Shown here piece by piece: positions 1-11,700 of a DNA stretch of 64,000 nucleotides. Below the pieces are notes generated by a model. It was not told the origin of the DNA. It did no database searches and was given only the letters and a program-made list of their open reading frames with translations. The stretch comes from Tetrahymena thermophila SB210 (Eukaryota; Ciliophora; Oligohymenophorea; Hymenostomatida; Tetrahymenidae), in contig NW_002476508.1 in the NCBI RefSeq assembly GCF_000189635.1, positions 186,001 to 250,000 on the forward strand. The letters are read 5' to 3'. The translations under genes were made by a program, and so were the position numbers. Position 1 is the first letter of the stretch. The number at the start of each line of letters is the position of its first letter.

Positions 1-3000
1 GAGTTTGCATAGTATCCATCGCCACATTGGTTTTCACATTTGTTTTTGTAGATGTATTGATTTGTTGGTTGACATTTAGTGCATGAATTTTAGTCGCACT
101 CAAGGCAATCAGTCCCAAATTTTGTAGAACATAAATCACAAGTTTACTTTTAATAATTTGTAAAATATTTAGATGGAGTACCTGGATAAGCACATTAATC
201 ACATTTGTCATCTATTAAAAAATAGTTTTGTGAACAAACTTGACATTATCCATTATTACAGATTAAGCAATTATTGATATTAGTACATGTATTTGATGTA
301 CAAACTGTAGTAGGTCCATCACAAGTTGACGATTATAAATGAGCATCTATATTTAAACAATAATTTGCTTCACATTATAAGCAAATTTAGGCATTGCATG
401 CTACACAATTAGCAAATTTTTGATTACATCTTAAACATATGTTATTTGCATCTGCATAGAATTCAGAAGGGCATTAACTTACACATTTTCCATCTTCTGT
501 TAAAAATATATCCCCAATAGAATTATTTGGATCACAACTCTTGCAAAAACTGGTGTTAGATGAGTCACAAGTTGCACAGCTATTTTGACACAATTAACAT
601 TACATTTGAGAATCAAAAAACTATCCTATATCACACTATTATAAGCATTAAGTTTTATTTATATCAAGATATTAATGATTGCTACTTGTATCACAAGATA
701 GACATTCTGTAGCTGAACAAGTTTAACAGTTATTAAATACACTTGAGCATGGTTAACACTAATTATATAAATCAGGATAATAACCAGAAGGACAACTCTA
801 GTAACATTCCTCTTAATATAAATAAAATCCAGAGCTACAAACCTGACAAATTAAATTTATATCGCATTAACTGCAATTATTTGAACATTATATGCATTGT
901 TGACCTTTTTAAACTGTTCCTTGTGGACAGCTTTGTAAACACTATTAAGAATTAACACTTAATATGAGATTGTTACTACATTAAGTGCACTGTTATTTCA
1001 AGTTACAAGAAATACAATATGTGTATAATTCTGAGCAGTTTTTGCAATAACCTTAATCATCGTATTAAGTGTTTGAGCATTGAGATACGCATTAGTATGT
1101 GTTTATATCTACATAAGAATTATTATTACATTTTGTACAAATATCATAAGATTGAATACAGTTAATACATTCAGATTGAAAGCAAGGAATGCATTTAGCA
1201 TTCTTTTGATCACTGTAATAACCATCAGGGCATGCTGATATACATTTATTATTCAAAAAATAGAAGCCATTCTAGCATTAATTGCATGACGAAAGGTTAT
1301 TATCACAATTTAAACAATTATTAATGCATAATGCACATTAATTTGTACTTTAATTAACAGCTTTGCCATTTCCACAGCTGCTAACACACTCAGTACCAAG
1401 TAGAGCTAAAGGCTTTTAGCATGAAAGACATTAGTCAGAATTTTCTTTGCATGTTAAGCAGGTTGCACTCAAACATTGTTTGCAAATAATATTAGTGGAA
1501 TCGAAGTAAAAATAATCTTAACAAACACATTACTTACTTTCATTTAGAGTCAGTCCTTAAACAGGCAAACAATTATTACAAGATAAAGAGTCAGAACAAG
1601 TTAAGCACATCGGATTGCATTAAATACATTCTCCTTTTTACTAATAGTATCCAGGAATGCATTGCTAACAAATAGTCTATTTATTACTTACAGTACAATT
1701 TTAGCAATTATCCTGTAAACACTTTTTTTAATAAATTATTATTTAGAATTAATTAAAAATGTATTAAATAAATTATTTACATTAAAGGTGTATATTGATA
1801 GTTCTCTAATTCCTAAATAAGAATTACCCTCGTTAGTAATATTTAATTAATTAGAGGGCTTTAATGCTGAATAAAGAGTAAAGTTGTCTTAAAACTCAGG
1901 ATCACTAAATCCACAAATATCTATTTGATCTTTTGATTAAGACACTTGGATTGTCAAGGATTAGTCATTAAGTTTAACTGTAATTTAAGCATTTCCTTTA
2001 GCTGAAATATCAATAAAAATATATTTAAAATAAACTTTTACAAAATTAGAGTTAGCTGCTGAAAAAGTGTAGGTAATTTTACTATTAATTTAATTAATAA
2101 AAAATCCTCCAAATAGTTAGTATTAGTTGCATTTAGAGACGTAAGAATCAAAGCCAGCAAATTGTTACAAAAAACCAGAATAATTTAATCCACTTATGCT
2201 TTCAACTTCTATGCCTGAAAAACTATTTGAATGAAATGCTGAAATTACTGTAGACACTGTTTATGTTAAATATTAAATAATGTAGATAAGAATCAATTTT
2301 AAAAGTTAAAAAAGTATATAAAAAATCAATTTACCTTGTTTGAATCTATCACTCAAAAGACACTCATCTAGATTAGATTTCTTGTTCTTAACTTTAATAA
2401 ATCCAGAAGAGCAATTACTTACACATATATCTTATTAAGGTAGCATAGGACTTTAGCAGGCTTAACACTTTTCATTTTACCACTAAGTACATTAATTTAT
2501 GAAAGTGCATACTTTTTTTTCTGTAGATTCTTTTTAGTCTTTATAGTGATAATAATTTTTATTATTACAACTTGCAACACATTATCCATCCTAAAAATAA
2601 TAATCTTTATTGCAAGTGCATGTGCCTTAATCTAATGTAGCGTTTTGAGAGCATGAAAGACAAGAATTTTTATCTTAATCTTTGCATGTTAAACATGAAG
2701 GGTGGCAAGGACTAACATTTAATTAAATAGAGCTAATCATTAAGCCAGGATCTATAAATTTTTTTTTAGATTCACTAATATGGACTATTGATTTATTCAC
2801 CTGATTGAATGATTAAAATTTAACTTTATTATTTTTATAAATATTTAAATTAATAAATTATCATTTTTATTTTATTTTATTTCTAAATATTTTTAATTTT
2901 TTATTTTGTTAATTATTTTATTATCTTTAACTATTTTAAATTTAAAAAGATAGATAGATATCTTGTGTTTTTAATGTTAATAAAATGAAAATTAATTTAC

Positions 3001-3482
3001 ATCTGAAGAACTATTCGAACTCTTTATATGTAATTAGCTATTTACTATTACAAAACTCTTTAAATTATTATTGACTTTCTGATAGGAATTCTCTTTTTGG
3101 ATTGCCATCAATCAAAAATGTTAAAGTAGTAGAAGGAAAAGATCTCATAAAAACTATATCTATAATAACTTCTCTCTAGAAGTGAGGTACAAGGATATCA
3201 AATTCAAAATATGCAACGTTAAAGCCTCCAGATTAATCTAAAGTATTTGTATCAAATGGCCCAAAGAAGGTAGTTTTAAACTAAACTGAGTTTGCGTCAG
3301 GACAGCTAAAGGTATTTATATTCATATTTTTTTTTGCATCAATAAAGGAGATGTTTCTATCATCTTCTACTTAAAATATTATAATTAAAATCATTCTAAG
3401 AACATTTAAAAAAGTTACTTCCAATACAGTTACATACGAAATAAGCAATCAAGTATGAAATCAAAATACTAATTTTTTTCAT
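1..3482 (-). CDS. Cysteine-rich surface protein, 5' part (3' end beyond the window)
   Basis: Read with UAA/UAG as Gln. Exons 3482-3419, 3369-3001, 2823-2335, 2256-1781 and 1721-1 (continuing off the left edge) keep one frame across four GT-AG introns; about 1,040 codons lie in the window. The start was chosen for its signal peptide (MKKISILISYLIAYFVCNC). Next comes a domain around residues 25-145 with the motif PHFQREVIID, then a first Cys-rich block (CHPSCLTC), a second globular module containing QLFGGFFIN, and then continuous Cys-rich repeats of the type CxxC...CxxGYY seen in ciliate furin/growth-factor-receptor-like proteins. It is a paralogue, module for module and intron for intron, of the gene at 35205-42289, so a multi-pass C-terminus is expected outside the window (inference). 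Likely a secreted or membrane-bound surface protein; ligand unknown. Confidence 0.88.
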
Positions 3483-5412
3483 TTGTATTAATATTTCAAT
3501 AGTAAATTTTTTTATTCGAATTGTTTATTCTAAAAATTTAATCATAATTAATAAAAGCAAACAGATGATATCAAAGAAATGTACAGTATACATGTCTGTT
3601 CAAGTTGATAATATTAAAATTAAGTTTAGAAAGATTTTTTAATTTACGAAAATGTCTTTGTATTTTAATTGTAAGTTAAAAATGAAGAAATCTTATTAAA
3701 TTGCTTCTTTAATTAATTAGTTTTTTTATTAATAATTTTAAAACCACTAAATTTTATTTATCTTCTAGTAATAAAAATGATGAAGCATTTTTAATTAATC
3801 TTAATAAATGTAAGTCATTATTATCTGAGCTTTTTATGCCAATTTATAAATTGATAGATTCTTTCATAAAAGATGATTAAATTATTTTTTATTTCTATAC
3901 AAAGTAAGGCGTAAATTTTTAAGGTAAAAAACGAGTTGATAATTGATTCTTATTATTATTTATAAAAATGAAATTATAATTAAAATAGTGTTTTTATCAA
4001 GATATAAAAAATTATTTCCATAAAATTAATATTATAAATTTTTTTAACTGTAAATTATATGTGCTAAATATTTATTGAATAAATTTTAAATATGCTTTAT
4101 ATTAACTAATAAGCAAATACTAGATATTGAAGACATTAAAGTTACTGATTTTTAATTTTAATTTTTGACTAGATTTCGATTTTGAAAGTGTAATCTTTAA
4201 GAGACCACTTCTAATATAATTCCAAATTAATTCCCATAAAATATGTTTACTTATATACTAATAATTACTATTATATCTTCTTGTCTGTTTTCTATCCTTG
4301 GAATGTGTATTTATCTTTTTATTTTTTTATGGAGTGTAGATAAAATTAAATAATTTATTTTTTAGATTTTTCTAAATAATAAAATGTTTATGTCTAAATT
4401 AATAACTTCTTTAATAACAAATATTTTTTTTAATGAACTCTTCACGTAGAATTTATTAATTAATTTTTATCTCACAACTATACTAACCATTTTTTTTGAA
4501 ACAATTAAAATTCTAAATAATATTAGTGTCTTATCAAAGAACAATTTCAAACTTTGCAAATATCTTTTTTATTTTAATAAAATTTATTTTCTTCTATAAA
4601 ATTACAATTTTTACTAATTTATATATTTTCAAACTAAATAATGTTACGTTTTATAATTTATCATCTACCATAAAATCTCAAATTTAAGATAAACTTTAAA
4701 TAAAGTTGATTTTTTTTATTTTAATGTAACATAAGCTGCCTTAACTTATTTTTATTTTAAAAATTTGAAAAAACTATTTAATTCTATTTTATTTATTTCT
4801 TCATTATTATTGTCTTTTGTATTTAAAAATATCAAATTGTTAATTTTTTACTTAAATTAACTATTTTTTTTGGAATACTTCAGATTTTCAGAATTTCTTT
4901 CTAAATTTACAATAATTTCATTCAACAAAATTATCATTTAAACAAAAAACGAACAATTTATTTAAAATATTAAAAATAAATAATGCCTTTAATAATCTTA
5001 TAATAAGAAAATCAAAAATAATTTATTAAATTAATCATAATTTTTGAGATTATTAAGCACATACTATTCAAATATAAATTCTTTTGTATTTGATAAAATA
5101 ATTAACTTGACCAATAAAAAATCAAAATTATGATGTTTTTGTATACTTTTTAAAAGGCTTTTATATTTAAAACTATTTTAAAAATTCTTAAAATAAATAA
5201 TTATTTTAAGAAAAATCTCTACCTTTTATTCATATTTATATTTTAGTGTAAAAATAAAAAAATTATTTTGATTACTAAGAAAAATTTAGCTTAATATTAT
5301 TCTAATTTCTGATAAAACCAAATTCAAATACTAATAGAAAGATAGATTGATATTTATGTGAATATAATTTAGAAATATTTACTAAAAATTGTATAAGTCA
5401 TACACAGTATAA
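3483..5412. other. AT-rich intergenic region, possible gene fragment
   Basis: No convincing gene. One plus-strand frame is open under the ciliate code from 3686 to the TGA at 3944-3946 (about 86 codons, no ATG). Its second half, from 3767, has mixed composition (SSSNKNDEAFLINLNKC) and ends at a plausible stop. It could be a decayed exon, perhaps of an LRR gene, but nothing supports a start or splice partners. Confidence 0.4.
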
Positions 5413-6759
5413 TCATAATTTTTAGGCGTTAATTTTGTTAGGAATAACACCTTTTTTAATTAAATCGTAAGCGAATTCAATTAATGTTTTTCTATAATAA
5501 ATATATTTAATTCCTAAATCATTTTTAGAAGCAGAGTTATCAAAAGTAATCATTCTACCAAAGAATGGTTTCACAAGCTCAACTTAATCATCAATGCATC
5601 CAGCCATAGAAAATAAGAGCTTACTTTCAACTTTAAAGGAAGGGAATTTATATCCAAATCTTTTGAATTCTTCTTTTAGTACTTAAACCATATCTGCCAT
5701 CCAATAAGAACCTTCTACTAAAAGATACCTTTTAGCATTAGTGATTTCAAGTTTGTCTTGGTCAAGACATACTACATGAGCTAAAGCAACATCTCTGACA
5801 TCAACTGTTTGAAGACTGATTTTAGGTATACCAGGAAGATCATTTTTCATTACTCTAACAACAAAGTCAGCACTAGTAAATTAATTTGAATGGAAAGAAG
5901 GTCCCTAATAAATTAACAAACAAAAATATTTAAGTTAAAAGATAGATACATTGATAGATTAAATCAAATTTTATTGGAGAGCTAATTATTGCTTAATTAT
6001 TAAAAATCAGATAATTTTTAATTAAGTATGTAAGCAATTTACTTACTTAAATATGCGTTTAAATGCATTTTATTCCATTTTGAAAGTAGAAATATGTATT
6101 TTTTAATTACTTATATAAAGCCAGGGTTGATTATAGTCATTTGAATCTTATCTTTATTTTTATCATAAATTTCCCAAGCTTTTCTTTCTGCTAAAGTCTT
6201 TGATTTGTCATATGGAGGACATTGTGGCTATGTATTTATAAAAAACAAAATTGTTAAAAAATTATTCAAGTAAAATTATAATTACTATGTTTGACCAATC
6301 ACTCTCAGTAAAGTTGTTTTTTTCTTTAATTCCTGTGAATACAGCCACAATAGAGGAGGTAATAACTATTTTTTTTACATTATTACGTAATGCTGCTTCA
6401 TAAACTGAAGTTGTTCCTTCAACTGCAGGTTTTATAATTTCATCTTCATTTTTTGGCTTTGCATTTGGGAAAGGAGAAGCAACGTGGATCACGTAGTCCA
6501 CCTCCTTCATTGCTGAATCCCAACAATCTTTATTCAAAAGATCAGCTTCAACAAGTTCTAAATTATCTTTTTGAGAAGGATAGATATCGTATAAATGATT
6601 AATCTTTTTAGGATCCTTTAAAGATCTCACAGTTCCTCTCACTTTATAACCTCTTTCAAGAAGATAGTAAAGAACGTGACCTGCAAGATAACCAGAAGCA
6701 CCTGTAACGAGTACTCTTAAATGGCTATTATCCCTTTATTAACCTATTGATATTGACAT
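5413..6759 (-). CDS. NAD(P)-dependent extended SDR reductase (dihydroflavonol/cinnamoyl-CoA reductase-like)
   Basis: Three exons, 6759-6286, 6227-6111 and 5904-5413, total 1,083 nt and give 360 aa; introns of 58 and 206 nt. The start ATG at 6759 precedes a short leader and the Rossmann motif TGASGYLAG (residues 19-27), followed by the VRGTVRS stretch typical of NADPH-using members. A central VIHVASPF and VITSS block precedes the catalytic YxxxK (YDKSK, Tyr164/Lys168) and INPGF. The C-terminal substrate domain (DVRDVALAHV...) is complete and the length matches the family. By family it is a cytosolic reductase of a ketone or aldehyde group on a small molecule; the substrate cannot be read from sequence. 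No linked pathway genes are nearby. The family call is firm, the dihydroflavonol label only nominal. Confidence 0.92.
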
Positions 6760-7612
6760 TGATTATTTATTGTTGAAGCAATTAATATTAATTAAATTTA
6801 ATATCTTAAAAGACTGATTACAGTATTTATATTTGCTTTTGAATAAATGATATCATATATATTTATAAAGAATGATTATTTTAAAGTGAAGTCAATTAAG
6901 TATTAATGATGCAATAGCTTGCAAATCTATTAATTTAACAAATTTTTAATAATCTTTTATAAGCATTCTTCTATACATAAAAATGTAAGGTACACTAAAA
7001 AGCTTAATTTCTTAATCATCTAGAAGATACTTATCTTTCTTTTATCTTCATCTCAAATATATTAAAAATAACTAAGATACTATTTATATACAACATTTAT
7101 TTGCTTAACAATGTTATAAAGTTAACTCTAAGATATTTTTAGAGAGATTATTTATTTATTTTGTTTATTCATAATTAATTATAATTTATTTTTTTTATTA
7201 TTCTAATGCAAATTATTTTATTTAAGAAAATTTAAATAAAAATAAAAAAATAAATTTTAAATATCTAAAGTATAAATTATTTATAATATATATTTGCTTA
7301 ATAATTTTATTAAGTCAGCTCTAAGATATTTTGAGAGAATTTATTTATTAATTTATAATAAATAATAATTTATTTTTGTTATTATTTATTCAAATTATTT
7401 TATCATATATTGAAAAGTAAATAAATCAATTTTAAATATCAATAATACAAAAAGAATGTGAACTAACTAAAATAGTATCCAATTTTGGATGTATTTATTT
7501 AAGAGCATTAATTAATTAATAGAATTTTTACAAATATGACTAACTGGTCATCTCTAATACCTACTATATATAATATAAGTATATGTTTTAAATAAAACTA
7601 TTAAGATTAAAT
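6760..7612. other. Intergenic region with diverged tandem repeat
   Basis: Shared upstream space of the minus-strand SDR gene and the plus-strand LRR region. It is very AT-rich. A roughly 185 bp unit occurs twice in tandem (see the 7072-7440 repeat). No gene seen. Confidence 0.5.
7072..7440. repeat. Two-copy diverged tandem repeat, ~185 bp unit
   Basis: The copies, about 7072-7265 and 7266-7440, share ordered blocks: ATTTGCTTAA, TCTAAGATAT, AGAGA.TTATTTATT, CAAATTATTTTAT and a common end TTTTAAATATC. The copies differ at many sites, so the duplication is old. Confidence 0.6.
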
Positions 7613-8160
7613 AATGAATGTTAAATTTTTTTTTTATGTGATCTTTATCTCATTAGGTTCTCGATATTTGTCTGGCTGGAGTATATTTTATTTATAAATA
7701 TTATTTTTATTATTATTAAAATTTTTTATATATTTAACTTTCAATTTATTTAAATAAATTATTATTATTATTATTATAGAAATTATCATCATTATTTATT
7801 GATTTTTATTAAAACAAAAATTTTTTTAGTTATTTTAACTTAATTTTAAATTATTTACTATTCATTTTTTATCATTTGATATTTTTTCTTCATTTTTTGT
7901 TATCAAAACTTACACTTAATAAAAGCAGTTTATTAGTTTTGGATTGTAATATTTTTAATTATAAAGTTTTTCAAACATTAAAGCTCTTTTAATTAATTTG
8001 ATTTATTTTCCTTTTTCTTTTTATTGTGATTTCTTTTTTTTTTCATTCTTTGTTAATTTTATTAATTATTAATAAATCTATTATTTCATATTTTTCTTCA
8101 TTTTTTTCTTCTAATTAACTAGAGTGAAGAAATGACTATTTAACTTACAAAAGGTAAATG
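7613..8160 (+). pseudogene. Decayed copy of the LRR gene's 5' end
   Basis: An ATG-containing stretch with TCTCATTAGGTTCTC and the AT-rich sequence after it at 7613-7700 is homologous to exon 1 and the start of intron 1 of the LRR gene (8708 onwards). From about 7900 it continues with sequence matching that gene's repeat-unit introns (GCAGTTTATTAGTTTTGGAT, then ...TATTTTTAATTATAAA) and stops in a truncated stub near 8130-8155. No complete LRR exon remains. Interpreted as a leftover of a 5' duplication directly in front of the functional copy. Confidence 0.55.
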
Positions 8161-8297
8161 TAATATATCTTAATAATAAATAAAGCTAAATTAGCTTTAA
8201 ACAGCTTTAATTTTGAGTTTTTAGAAAGCTTTAAATTCATAAAATGTAAAATGTAAAATTTGAAATAATTTACACCGTATATTCTTATAACATATAA

Positions 8298-8400
8298 TTT
8301 TTTTGAAAAAAATAAATTTTGAAAAATTTTACGAAGTATTTAAAAATTCTCTTAAAATGGCCTTAATATAAGTTGGCCTTAATTAATGAGAATGCACGGT
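8298..8400. repeat. Short dispersed repeat, copy 1
   Basis: The blocks TTTTTTGAAAAAAA, TAAAATGGCCTTAAT and CTTAATTAATGAG occur here in order. They recur in the same order with similar spacing at 19569-19646, upstream of gene A. In between, the second GGCCTTAAT present here is not kept. May be a small non-coding mobile element; no terminal repeats could be defined. Confidence 0.45.
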
Positions 8401-8632
8401 ATATGAATTATTATTATTTATTTGTTCTTTTTATCAATTTATAAGTAATTAAATTTCCATAAATTGCTATTCATTCAATACTAAAATTAAATAATAAATT
8501 TATATTAAATTTTTTGTGATATATCTTCTTCCTAAAAGCAAATTTATAAATTCATATATGTGAATTATTATTATTTATTTGTTCTTTTTATCAATTTATA
8601 AGTAATTAAATTTCCATAAATTGTTATTCAAT
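8401..8632. repeat. Direct repeat of ~75 bp, about 160 bp apart
   Basis: The block beginning GAATTATTATTATTTATTTG and running through TTATAAGTAATTAAATTTCC to ATTCAAT occurs at about 8404-8478 and again at about 8564-8632, with very few differences. The near-identity indicates a recent local duplication in the LRR gene's upstream region. Confidence 0.75.
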
Positions 8633-8707
8633 AGTTTTGAAAAAAAAAAAATGATATAATAGATTTAATATTTCGACACATTAGAAGATGTAATTATTTA
8701 TTTTTTT

Positions 8708-11700
8708 ATGAATATTCTTTATATTTATTTTTATTAATAAAAAAAGTTTTCAAACTCTTCACTTTAATCTCATTAGGTTCTCTATATTAATTTGAGGTAT
8801 ATTTAATTTGTAAATATTATTATTTATATTTTTTAATAAATAAGCTTTCAATTTATTTATTTATAATTTAATTTTTCTAATAGATATTCTTATAAATAAA
8901 TATTCATTGATTTTTATTTATACAAATATTTTTTTATCTCTGTTAATTTAATTTTTATTTTTTATTATTTGATATTTTTTCTTTATTTTTGATACTAATA
9001 CTTTTAATTTGTTTTTTGTTGCGATATTTTTAATAATAAAAGTTAATTTAAAACAATAAAATTAATTTCATGTTATTTTGTGCTTTTTATTTCATTTATT
9101 TTTGATTTTCTTTTTTATGGTACATGTACTTTTTATTCTATCTTGTTAGATTAACTCATTTTTTTTATTTTTTAACTCTTACATTTGTAATTAATAAATT
9201 TATTTCATACTTTTTCTTCATTTTTTTCATTCTTATTAACTAATTAATTATATATATTTTTGTTAAATATTTAAAAAGTGACAGTGAAATTAATGATGAC
9301 GATGCATTGGATTTATTTTTTTATTTAGAAAAATGCACTAATCTCTTAGATTTAACGCTTGACCTTAGGTAAAAACAGTTTATTTATTTTTGATTGTGGT
9401 TTTTTTAATTGTAAAAATTAATTTATAACAATATAATTCTTTTAATTTATTTTGTAGCTTTTTATTTGATTTATATTTCTATTAATTAATTCATTTCTTA
9501 TTATTTCATATTTTTTCTTGACTTTTTGATTCTAACTAACAAATTCATTATATATTTTTTCTTGAATATTTAAAAAGTAACAATCATATTTGTAATGGTG
9601 CTTTTAAATTTGGTTCTTGCACTAATCTCTCAAAATTGACACTTTAACTTGAGTAAAAACAGTTTATTTGTGTGATATTTTTAATTATAAAATGAATATA
9701 AAACAATAAAAATCTTTTAATTTATTTATTGCTTTTTATTTTATTTATTTTTCTTTTTTAATGCAGTTGTGCTTGTTTATCTTCTTACTTTGTTAATTTA
9801 ACTCATTTTTTCATTTTCAATTTGTGCTTTTATTATTAATTAATTAATTAATTTAATTTCTTATTATTTAATATTTTTCCTTCATTATACTTATTATACT
9901 TTTTCTTCAAAATTTAAAAAGCTACAATTAAATTGGTGATCTTGGTATATATTTGCTAGGTTCTGCCTTCGATAATTGTAATAATCTCTCAAATTTGACG
10001 CTTTAGCTTAGGTAAAACAGTTTATTTGTTTTGAATTGTGATATTTTTAATTATAAAATGAATTTAAAACAATAAAACTCCTTTATTTATTTTTTAGCTT
10101 TTTATTTGATTTATTTTTGTTTATCTTTTTTAATGTAATATATGCTTATTGTTTTTCTTTCTTTCTTTGTTAATTTAACTCATTTTTTTATTTTCAACTT
10201 TTGCTTTTATTATTATTTAATTCATTTCCTATTATTTCATATTTTTTCTTCACTTTTTCTTTCCAATTAACTAATTAATTAAATATTTTTACTTCAATAT
10301 TTAAAAAGTCACAATTGTTTTGGTCATGTATCTAGATTAGGTTCTGGTTTAGCAAATTGCACTAATCTCTCAGATTTAGCGCTTTACCTTGAGTAAAAAA
10401 GTTTATTTGTTTTGTATTGTGAAATTTTTAATTATAAAAATGAATTAGCTCAATAATTTATTTGGTTTATTTTTCTCTTTGTTTTTTAATGTGCTTGTGT
10501 TTTTTTTTTCTTAGTTAATTTAACTTATTTTATTCCTTTCAACTTTTATTTTTATTATTAATTTATTAGTTTCCTATTATTTCATATTATTTCTTCATTT
10601 TTTCTTTCTAGCTATAATTCAGGCATATATTTTTTCTTCAATATTTAAAAAGTAACAATTATATTGGTGATTAAGACATATAAGACTTAAGTTCTGATTT
10701 AGCAAAATGCACTAATCTCTCAAATTTGACACTTAAGCTTAGGTAAAACAGTTTATTTGTTTTGGATTGTGATATTTTTAAATATAAAAATGAATTTAAA
10801 GCAATAAAACTCTTATATTTATTTATTAGCTTTTTATTTGATTTATTTTTGTTTTTTTTTTTAATTTACTTGTGTTTTTTTTTCTTTCTTTGTTAATTTA
10901 ACTCATTTTTTTATTTTTAATTTTTTCTTTATAATTAATATACTAATTTCTTATTATTTCATATGTTTTCTTCATTTTTTACATCTAGTTAATTAATTAA
11001 TTTTATATTTTTTTATCTATATTTAAAAAGTGATAATAAAATTGGTTTAGGCTTATGTTCTGCTTTAGCGAAATTTACTAATCTCTCAAATTTAACACTT
11101 TACCTAGAGTAAAAACAGTTTATTTGTTTTGGATTGTGATATTTTTAACTATAAAAATGAATTTAAAACAATAAATTGTATTATAACTTATTTTTTATAT
11201 ATTTTTCATTTTCTTTTTTATTGTGCTATTTTTTTTTGTTAATTTAACTCATTTTTTATTTCTAACTTTTGATTTTATTATTTATTAATTAATTTCTTAT
11301 TATTTCATATTTTTTCTTCATTTTTTCCTTCTAATTCACTAATTAATTATATATTTTTTCTTCGAAATATAAAAAGTGACAATACTATTATTAATATTGA
11401 TGCAAATTTTGCATCAAGCTTAGGTTTTGGTTTATCAAATTGCTCTAATCTCTCAAATTTGACACTTTACCTCGGGTGAAAACAGTTTATTTGTTTTGTA
11501 TTGTGATATTTCTAATTATAAAAATTAACTTAAAACATTAAACAGTTTTAATTTATTTAATAGATTTTTAATGATTTATTTTTAATTTTACTTTTTATTA
11601 TGCTAGTATTTTTTTTTGTTAATTTAACTCATTTTTTTATTTTCAACTTTTGGATTTGTTAATTTATTTCTTACTATCTCATATTTTTTCTTCATTTTTT

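Noticed and set aside
3686-3946. Small gene in the 3.5-5.4 kb intergenic region
   Set aside because: No ATG in frame and no convincing splice partner; open length is unremarkable when only TGA terminates in AT-rich DNA.
6262-6642. SDR gene as a 126-aa protein starting at an internal Met
   Set aside because: The Rossmann motif lies upstream of that Met and the YxxxK motif lies beyond a GT-AG intron; the three-exon model gives the normal family length.
7539-7805. Hydrophobic ORF from an ATG near 7541 under the ciliate code
   Set aside because: The Leu/Ile/Phe richness comes from low-complexity TTA/ATT runs, and most of the segment is homologous to intron 1 of the LRR gene.
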